Shown here: positions 56,509-64,000 of the stretch, piece after piece
How positions within the stretch are numbered: the stretch's first letter is position 1
Layout of the letters: the number at the start of each line of letters is the position of its first letter
Assembly (NCBI GenBank): GCA_964036665.1
Contig: OZ038533.1
Coordinates: 12,298,413-12,362,412 of the forward strand
DNA: 64,000 bases
From: Gordius sp. MW1
Taxonomy: Eukaryota > Nematomorpha > Gordioida > Gordea > Gordiidae
Direction: 5' to 3'
Notes under the pieces: generated by a model
Databases searched by the model: none
What the model was told of the DNA's origin: nothing
What the model saw: the letters and a program-made list of their open reading frames with translations, nothing else
Program-made: the position numbers and the translations under genes

Positions 56509-56885
56509 TATATGAGAAACTTAAAATTTATATAACACGAAATGCAAAATGAATGGACTTGACAGGTAAAAAATATTCCAAAATAATGATTAATAAATAT
56601 AAACATCATTTCCATTATCACACACGTATTAGGGCCATTTAATTAGTTATTATAAATTGCTTGTTTAAAATAGTAAGTAACGAATAACGAATAGGGCGTT
56701 TTTTTAATCATTAACTTTATTTCTTAAAATATAACATCTCTATCTATATGAATCAATATTAATCATGAATACGATATTTTTTTAACATAGCTAGTTATTA
56801 AAGTATATTATAGAATCTTGCAATAGGCGCACGTAAATCATGTATCGTGCGACGCAAAGGGAGAGTAATCTTTCGACAAGCTCAT

Positions 56886-57527
56886 TCATGACATCTTCCC
56901 TTTTAAAGAAATGCCGTCCGCCTCTTCATCAGCACCCACCGAAAGCACATCTTCCTCCATTAATATGTTTTGATCCGAAGCTGTAATGCTATTAGGCGTC
57001 GTATAGTTGGGAGCTATACCTATAGAAGGGGCTAGGCCGTCAGGAGTGGAGACCACCTTGCCCGAGCTGATGCGCGCAATAGGAGCTACATGGCGTGTTG
57101 CATAAGATAACACGTTTGCCCCTTGCGGGAGCACGTTCAACGCTTCCGTTGTAGCTCTAACTCGCTCAAACTCAACCAGCGGCGCTCCCGCATTGTTAAA
57201 TGACGCCCTCTCTGCCGTACCCTGATGTGCAACTGCGCATCGCCCAGTTTCGCACATTAGAGGTAGGTGCCATCTTCCACAACCTCCTCACCTTCTTCGA
57301 AGCGCTCTTCGAGCCCGCCGTCCTCCCCTCGTATCAGCATGTCTTATAGTGTTCCTTCCCTGAGCCACAGGCCTCACAGGGGCTAAAGTTGGTTCATATA
57401 AGGAGCGTAGCCAGGGCAGCTCATCGGCTCCGCTGAGAATACTAATGAGCACCGGACCCGGTCTCACCAGCTCTGCTATCCACTCCACTAATATTCTTAT
57501 TTTACACCAGGAAGTAATAATGTCCAT
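56886..57527 (-). pseudogene. Third ORF of gypsy element 3 (213 codons, one TGA)
   Basis: A single frame with a true ATG, interrupted only by TGA at 57288-57290. The ATG follows TTTATATTACAGGA, a good 3' splice site. The N-terminus resembles element 2 (W-C-K/D-x-R spacing, RPGPVLISI against RRPLLITF). After a basic run (RRALRRR), the text GCGRWHLPLMC aligns with the element 2 knuckle. The TGA falls exactly where the first knuckle cysteine should be. Length agrees with the 206 codons of copy 2b. The acidic C-terminus (EEDVLSVGADEEADG) is specific to this copy. Role inferred only from the knuckle. Confidence 0.6.
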
Positions 57528-57581
57528 TCCTGTAATATAAATACACGAATATAATTAAGAATATAACATTAGCTGCTCACA

Positions 57582-59950
57582 ATGTCGTGTTTCAACTTTA
57601 TTAGTATGCAGCACACGTACTCTATAAATTTTGGAAGTAACCACTTCCACTACGCGCGATATCAACCATTTAGGCGCACCGGTGTAATTTTTACACCACA
57701 CCAGTTGATCTACATTATATTTTGGAATAGCATTATCTCACTACAGGGCCCTGCTCGTGAATCAAATCAACGGGACACCTTGGTTTTCGACAAAAATTCC
57801 ATTCCTACTGTAGGCCGTTCCAAACCACGAGGAGATGCATTAAAGTATAATTTAGTTAACCAAACACCATCGCTTTCTGATTTGGCAAATCTTAACCACT
57901 TTACTATTCCCACATACCGTTCCACCCGACCATTGGAACTCGGATTATATGGTGGTGTTAGCACGTGCTTTATTTTCCACGTCTGACAAAAAGTCCTAAA
58001 TTCAACGCTCACAGACGCTTTGCCGTTGTTCGTGACTAGCATACTAGGAAAACCATAATAACCGATCAGGCTCTTTAAAAAACTTATTGTCACTCTAGCA
58101 GCTGAAATTCCATCCAACCGGAATATGCATCGACTACGATTATATAGTTTTTCTTTTCCCAAAATTGACGTGTACCCTTTCCCAAGGTCCTCTAGGTTGA
58201 CATCTCGCAACTTTATTTCTACGAGGCATTAGAGCATTAGACTTGCATAAATCACATCTTCTAATCCGCTCTTCAATGCTTTTCGATATTCCAGGCCATC
58301 AAACATACTGTCTGGCGAAAGCCTTCATTTTAACCGTACTAAAATGTCCCTTATGTAACATTTCTAAAATTGCCGAGTACATCGGGTAGAACTACCTTAT
58401 CGGCTCTTTTTAAACAACCGTCTTCGATATACAGCTCACACAGCGCATTTTTATATTGCTGTGGCACCTCTTCTTGCATTTCCTTTACAATTAATATTTT
58501 CTTGACCACACTAATATCCATATCAGTGTTGCAAGCAGCGGAGATGTCCTCCATATCTACGATCTTTAAAGCATTTATTACATGACCGCCAACTATTTCG
58601 CATGCCAATGGAGACTCTTCCAAGCTAATATTTTCGGTCCTAACCTAGATAAAACATCGGCCAATCCGTTATACTTTCCCTTACGATAAATCAACGTTAG
58701 TGTAAAATTACCTTGCACTAATAACCAACGCTGCAATCTAGGTGGCATTAACATTTCGTTGTTATCTTTCCGAAACAAGCCTATCAATGGTTTATGGTCT
58801 GTATAAACGATGAATTTTTTACCTATTAAAAATTCCCTACACAGTTTCAGTCCATACACCATAGCCAAAGCTTCTTTTTCTATAACAGAATAGTTAAGTA
58901 CGGTCTTATATAATTTCTTGGCGAAATACATTACCGGATGCTCAACTTTATCCTCAAGCTGACATAATGCACCTCCCACACCATTATTTGATGCATTGAC
59001 TACCAAAACGTGCTCTTTTGAAGGGTCAAAGCAAACTAATACAGGTTTCTCTAATAAAGTTTAATGCAACTTGTCAAAACAGTCGTTCTCAAATTCCGTC
59101 CATTTAAATTGCACGTTATCTTTAATTAATTTATTTAAAGAACCTGACCACCGAGAAAATTCAGGAAAGAACCTATTATAATAAGTTATCATTCCCAACA
59201 ACGACTTCAATTTCTTTTTATTACTCGGAGCTCTCAACTGCTGTAAATCTTTAATTTTGCTTAATATCGGACAAATCGTACCTTACCTAATACGTGTCCC
59301 ACACACAAAAAAAAACACATTTTTTTGCTGATAACCGTAGATCCTTAATTTTTATTAAGTTTAAAGCCATGTCTAGATGTTGGTCATGCTCGTTTTTATT
59401 AGATCCAGTAACCAATTTATCTTCTAAATAATAAATTACACCTTCCATGTTAGGAAACAAGGAAGCCATGGTTCTTTGAAAAAAACGCTGACACACTAAG
59501 ACCGAAAGCTAATCTTTTGAAAGCAAATAACCCTTGGTTAGTGTTAATATTTAAAACTAACGCCATCTTGCAATCAACTTTCAACTGCAAATAGGCGTTT
59601 GCAAGGTCTATCTTAGAAAAATAATTGGCGCCACGCAAATTAGATAAAATACATTCTAATCTGGGTAATGGGTATTTGACGTCGACCACATATTTATTGA
59701 CCATTATTCTATAATCCGCGCATACCCTAATTGACCCATCCGTTTTCTTAACTAGGACCAGTGGGGGAGTCCATTTCAACGGGTTCTATTACGCCGTAAA
59801 ATCTGTTGTACCTGTTCACGCCACAAAAAGGAAACACGCCTCGCTGGGCAAAATCTCGGTTGAGCATTCTCTTTAAGTCTAATGGAAAAAATACCTTCCT
59901 TTAAGCAACCTAGCTTATCTTCAAATATTGGTGCATATTTCTCCTGAATT
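57582..59950 (-). pseudogene. pol: Gypsy element 3 Pol, decayed
   Basis: Read on the minus strand: RT at 59779-59287 (LVLVKKTDGSIRVCADYR, YFSKIDLANAYLQLKV, FGLSVSA, then VIYYLEDKLVTG, where the usual YxDD is YLED). RNase H at 59006-58593 (VVNASNNGVGGALCQLED, YTDHKPLIGLFRK). HHCC region near 58350-58210. Integrase core at 58210-57767 with TPPYNPSSNGRVERYVG. C-terminal part to about 57582. Frames shift at least four times. The lost second Asp in the RT box alone would abolish activity. Confidence 0.85.
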
Positions 59951-60239
59951 AGATCTATTGAACCTTTTTGTATACTAAGAATATTAAATTTAGCACCCCA
60001 AGCCCTACCAGGATTTACAGAGGGACTTTTACACTAGCCGTCAACAACGAACTCCCTCCTTTGGTGTTCCGTCTCATAGCCAAATGACCCCTAACCAAAA
60101 ATGGGCAATTAACACGGGGGTAGATTATATTTCCTACCTTCCTAATTAAGGGTTTATCGCAAAGCCTATCACACACACCCCACCAATTATTTAACGGACC
60201 CAATTTGCATATCCAAGACCATCAATACTTTCCATCCTT

Positions 60240-60480
60240 TCCTTCACAAGATATAACCTTAAACGCAATATTTCTTCACCTACGCAAACTCAGACCCAAG
60301 TACAACTAGTTAATTGGATACAATCGCCATTAACTTGTTTTGCCAAAACATCAGCCTTCGACAAACTGTGCGACGGCCATAACTTTTTAAATTTTGACTC
60401 AGCCATCAAAGTAATGGACGAACCGGTATCTAGAAAAATTTTACATCAATACCATTCATTACCAATGTTAAACGCGGTGT
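60240..60480 (-). pseudogene. Gypsy element 3 protease remnant
   Basis: On the minus strand near 60450-60410 a shifted frame gives the DTGSS active-site text followed by ITLMAE and ...KLWPSHSLSKADVLAKQ. Position upstream of RT matches the protease ORF of element 1. Confidence 0.55.
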
Positions 60481-60839
60481 AATAGGTGCATTAAAAAAAT
60501 TAATAGAGTGCGAACGTGCGCTAAATTTTTATAATTATTAACAAAATTTGACGGTAAAAGAATAGAAGAACAATTATTCACATTTTTAAGCTGTTTTTTA
60601 CAATTACAACTTTCTAGTCAATCGCTGACATTTCTCTGATCCAATCTACCCTTTTTTTACAATTATCTGCACACCCGCACCAACACCTAACATATGACGG
60701 ACCTACCTCGGGTTCATATTATCGCCTATCGCTCACGTAATTATCACCTCTAGTTCTCCTACTATCCCTCAACCAAGTCCCATTAAAATTTTTACCATAA
60801 TTTAAATTTCTATTAAAACTATTGATGCGACCCATCCTA

Positions 60840-61010
60840 TTTCTCCTACAATTTTTCATTAAATGTCCCGGTTATTTACAAACAAAACAAACTTTTGTTG
60901 ATAATCTATATAACCTCTTAACATTTTAACTTTATAGTAAATTATCATACATGGTAATACTAAAATAAATATGAAAATCATATATCTATCAAATAAAAAA
61001 TTACACTGGT
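60840..61010 (-). pseudogene. Gypsy element 3 mini-Gag remnant (membrane segment, knuckle)
   Basis: Minus strand: YMIFIFILVLPCMIIYY (hydrophobic, membrane-like), basic linker KVKMLRG, then after a shift VCFVCK-stop-PGHLMKNC, a broken C-x2-C-x4-H-x4-C knuckle. Same order as the intact ORF at 5115-5384. The 5' side is cut by the repeat at 61001. Confidence 0.6.
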
Positions 61011-61165
61011 CAACAAATAATGGACTTCTAAAATCAACCGGCAAACTGTTTGCAGAATCTGGTAGAGTTTTTCACTGTGAATACAAATATGTTTTTAGTT
61101 TTTTCCCTATACGTCAAGTTTTTTAGATATTCGCTGTCAAAGTTGCCAAAAACAGCGATTTTAGC
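61001..61165. repeat. CTGGTCAACAAA repeat, copy B
   Basis: Starts TTACACTGGTCAACAAA; shares ACAAATATGTTTTTAG, TATACGTCAAGTTTTTTAGA and TCAAAGTTGCC with 11717-11890. It lies where the 5' part of gypsy element 3 should continue. Confidence 0.65.
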
Positions 61166-61439
61166 GTATTTCAAACGTCAATAACTTGCAAATTAATGGG
61201 TAAAAATTTTATTTAATAGATTTAATTCGTAGATAAAAGTGTTAGGAATGTATTCACAAATTTTTTTCAATAGTATCACATTAACTTTATAAATTATAAA
61301 CAAAATTAACTTATCCCTATCTATTTACATTGACATATACCCCAGACTTAAGGCCTCCCTCCCTTCTCTTTAACACTAGGAATTAAGTGCGTGTTGTTGT
61401 TTATCTACTCTACTACTACCACTTTACTTTTATTCCTCT

Positions 61440-62095
61440 ACTAATACCACTGCTGTCACTTCCATTTGACGGCATCAACTTGGGTGACCAAAAAACATCT
61501 TCCCTCTTATTCGCAGACGATCTATGCATAGTCTCCGACTCGATCTCCAGAACTCAGAACTTCATAGATAGATTCACCACGGAGACCCAGAAAGCGGGTC
61601 TGATATCAACCCTAACAAATCCAATATCCTTTCAGGTACCATTGCAATTAAAACCCGTTCTCATTGATAATACTCAAGTCATCTCAGATTCAGTTAAATA
61701 TCTTGGAGTCACTCTCTCCCCCGACACATACTCCCTTCTAGACATCTCTAATAAAATAGATAAAGCCCTGAAAAAATTCTACTCGTGCTACTCTATATGG
61801 AAGTCGCATGAACTGGCCCTACCAACCCGCCTCCGCATGTTAAAAACCACTATCTTACCCATTCTACTCTATGGTTGTGAAATGGTCACTCAAAGGCCCA
61901 ACTGTCAGAACGGCCCAAACAAAACTCAACAAAATGCTAAAGATAGTCTGTAGTATTTTTTACCCGGAGGTAATCAGCAACGTCAACCTCTGGACCCTTT
62001 GTAAAATCCCTCCCATTAAAAACATAATCATTTCTCGGAAATGTAATTTCTGGCACATCAGTCTAGACGGAGTGGTATTAACATATGTCTGAGAT
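61440..62095 (+). pseudogene. Non-LTR reverse transcriptase fragment (C-terminal)
   Basis: Plus strand: LLFADDLCIVSDS (RT catalytic ADD), KYLGVTLSPDTYSLLDIS, KALKKFYSCYSIWKS, RLRMLKTTILPILLYGCEM (thumb), then after a one-base shift AQTKLNKMLKIVCSIFYPEV and KNIIISRKCNFWH. 5' truncated, so no endonuclease. The clade is uncertain; it differs from the RTE-like copies at 34750 and 38372. Confidence 0.8.
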
Positions 62096-62575
62096 CTATT
62101 TTTTGAAGACCCCCGCAATTACGTAACCGCAAATGCAGAGGAAGCGGGATATACCAAACCTTTCAGCAACTCCGGGCCCTCAACCACGATTGGAATTCAA
62201 TACTCCCTATAATGCAAGACAGGACGGAGTGGAAAACCTTCTCTTCGTCCCACTTTCCCAAGTCGTACCCTCCCGTGACGAGATAAATGCTTCCTCCTTC
62301 GTACCTAGCGCCACATCCCGACCACTCTGTCAAAGGGAATATCGTCTCCATTATATATAATTTTTTTTTTAATTTTTCTTTTGTTTACTAATAACGTACT
62401 AATCCATTTTTATATATACATATACTAACACACTAACCTACTAACAAATGAACACGTAACCTCTGGTTATCGTGGCCCGAGATGCATCGCATAGGTGTCA
62501 GATGGGACTCAATCTTAGCTTGATTTAGCTAAGCTCTTGAATGTCATCGGGGCAAATACATACATACATACTACC
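62096..62575 (+). other. 3' region and TACA-repeat tail of the LINE fragment
   Basis: Follows the RT frame; ends GGGGCAAATACATACATACA, a short tandem tail as some LINEs have in place of poly-A. The phrase GAGATGCATCGCATAGGTG precedes it. No separate gene. Confidence 0.55.
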
Positions 62576-62678
62576 ACTGCTGTCAATGGTTAATTTATCT
62601 TATTCCTCCCTTTCTATATTTGCTTATGCAAAATATTTCATAAACCATTTTTGGGGTATTTATTTTTTGGCCGCACGG

Positions 62679-62853
62679 CATGGGCGTAGCTGAGGGGGGA
62701 GGCAGGGGGAACGGCCACCCCCCCCCTAAATTAAAAAAAAAACTTAATACAAAAACCCTTAAAAATTAAAAAAAAATTATGTTTTGCCCTCCCCCTAATT
62801 GAACTTTAAAGATTTTCGCCCCCCCCCTAATCCAAAACCTGGCTACGCTCATG
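62679..62853. mobile_element. MITE of the GGGCGTAGCC family
   Basis: Exact 8-bp duplication CCGCACGG (62671-62678 and 62854-62861). Ends CATGGGCGTAGC / GCTACGCTCATG. Interior nearly matches 56355-56508 (ACCCTTAAAAATTAAAAAA). 175 bp. Confidence 0.9.
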
Positions 62854-63109
62854 CCGCACGGTTATTCTTCGTGTATCTTAAATTTTTTACCAAAATTAAT
62901 TAATAGTATCGTATGAGGGGATATTTATTTTTTATTGATAAGCAAGGTATAAACTTGATTAATAAAATTTACAATAGTTTAATGGAAAAAATTTAATAGT
63001 GATTTTTGCAAGTTCAATTATTTGCCTTTGATAATTCACTTTAGCCTCGTTTTACGCATAGACTAGATATCATGCTTATCAACGCACAAAATTACTTTTT
63101 TCCGCCATT

Positions 63110-64000
63110 TTGATGTGAACATGGTAAAGTGGTGGTTATATAGGTATTAGTAATTTTTGTAAATGAAATAATCTTAAAAAGGTAAATAAAAAAATATTGA
63201 ATTAGGTAGATGTCAAAAACAGTATTCTAAAATAAATACAATATATGTTTAATAAATATAGCGCCATCTTTATTGTGTATAATATTAATTTATTAACGTT
63301 AGTTTAGATATATAAACTTGTAAGGAAGGTAAATTGACAGTTATTGACCAAAACATTTTTATTTAATTTATTTCTTAAATTAATTCTTAGTTTTTGATTT
63401 ATATTACGGGAATGATTATGAAGAAAGAATATTATGATTTTTAAAAACTATTAAATTAATTAAAAAAATTCAAATGTGTAAAATCTTGATTAATAAGGTG
63501 ATTGTTTAATGAATTAAAAAATTATAACTGATTTAATGAAAAAATATTTTATTTAATATTATAAATTTATGTTTTTTTTGAATTCTAATTTTGAAGTTAT
63601 TAAAGCTAGAGTACGTAGTTTTACATAAGAGTAACAATTCCTTAGAGGGACATATTAAGCTAAAATTTTATATATTAATTAAATGATAATTATTCTTCAA
63701 ATAATTCTTAAAGATGATAAAAATAGCTATATGAAGCCTTAAAATTGATATGTCCTGCATTTCTTTAAATGAAATTATACTATATATAATAATAATAAAA
63801 TTCATATGATTGGCCTTTTTCTGAAAGAGCAATTTATCTTTTTCTTTATAGGTAAATTAAAAATGTTTGTTACAAAAAATAAATAATAAAATATTTAGTT
63901 TTGTAAATAATAATCTAAATAATGAAAGTTTATTGGTTTATCTGTACTGAATCAAAAATTGTTGGAATGAAATTTTCCCTCAATTGATGATGATAGTTTG
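63110..64000 (-). mobile_element. Probable P-like copy E, 3' region, runs off the window
   Basis: Contains CCGCCATTTTGA (63103), ATATAGCGCCATCTTTATTG (63255) and, on the minus strand, TTCATAAT...CGTAATATAAATCAAA near 63390, matching the 3' regions of copies B and C in order. No clear coding frame remains. Confidence 0.4.

Overview
This window is AT-rich eukaryotic nuclear DNA that looks like an animal (invertebrate) repeat-rich region. The repertoire points that way: Ty3/gypsy LTR elements, RTE-like LINEs with an endonuclease ORF, P/THAP9-like transposons, BED-finger and ZMYM1-like hAT relatives, MULE-like foldbacks, and MITEs with G/C homopolymer runs. No bacterial or phage gene organisation is visible. 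I cannot name the species. One clue is very short introns: 33 bp in the one convincing host gene, and 26, 30 and 40 bp at one position in three P-like copies. These are shorter than usual for insects or vertebrates.

Layout. 0.4-6.7 kb: Ty3/gypsy element 1 (minus strand), with candidate LTR, primer-binding site, leader with a splice donor, mini-ORF (membrane segment plus CCHC knuckle), protease ORF, a -1 slippery heptamer, pol, and a spliced third ORF with two zinc knuckles. 7.4-10.3 kb: a reading frame split by an hAT-type element that itself carries another hAT. 10.4-16.5 kb: two copies of gypsy element 2, each keeping the third ORF, with a multi-exon BED-hAT between them. 17.7-19.6 kb: hAT remnant. 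21.3-23.1 kb: MULE-like foldback with a 9-bp target duplication. 23.6-36.1 kb: cluster of P-like copies in both orientations, invaded by other elements. 36.4-37.7 kb: CCAAT-rich tandem array. 38.4-41.4 kb: RTE-like LINE. 42.1-45.0 kb: minisatellite, MITEs and a ZMYM1-like remnant. 46.2-47.75 kb: a four-exon C2H2 zinc-finger gene (439 aa), the only convincing host gene. 48.7-53.7 kb: a 5-kb foldback with an exact 8-bp target duplication, inverted minisatellites and paired CRE palindromes. 56.9-61.0 kb: decayed gypsy element 3, again with a third ORF. 61.4-62.6 kb: LINE fragment. 63.1 kb to the end: a probable further P-like fragment.

The most notable signal is a zinc-knuckle ORF in the env position of all three gypsy types. 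In element 1 it has no start codon of its own. A consensus donor in the leader, after an 11-codon ATG-initiated exon, would join it in frame to an acceptor at the ORF boundary. Elements 2 and 3 also have an acceptor-like TAG or CAG at or just before this ORF. I did not identify the usual capsid domain, so the element class may have an unusual Gag arrangement.

Nearly everything else can be read as a stack of insertions dated by nesting. Target-site duplications could be read directly for several hAT-type elements, one MULE-type element and three GGGCGTAGCC MITEs.
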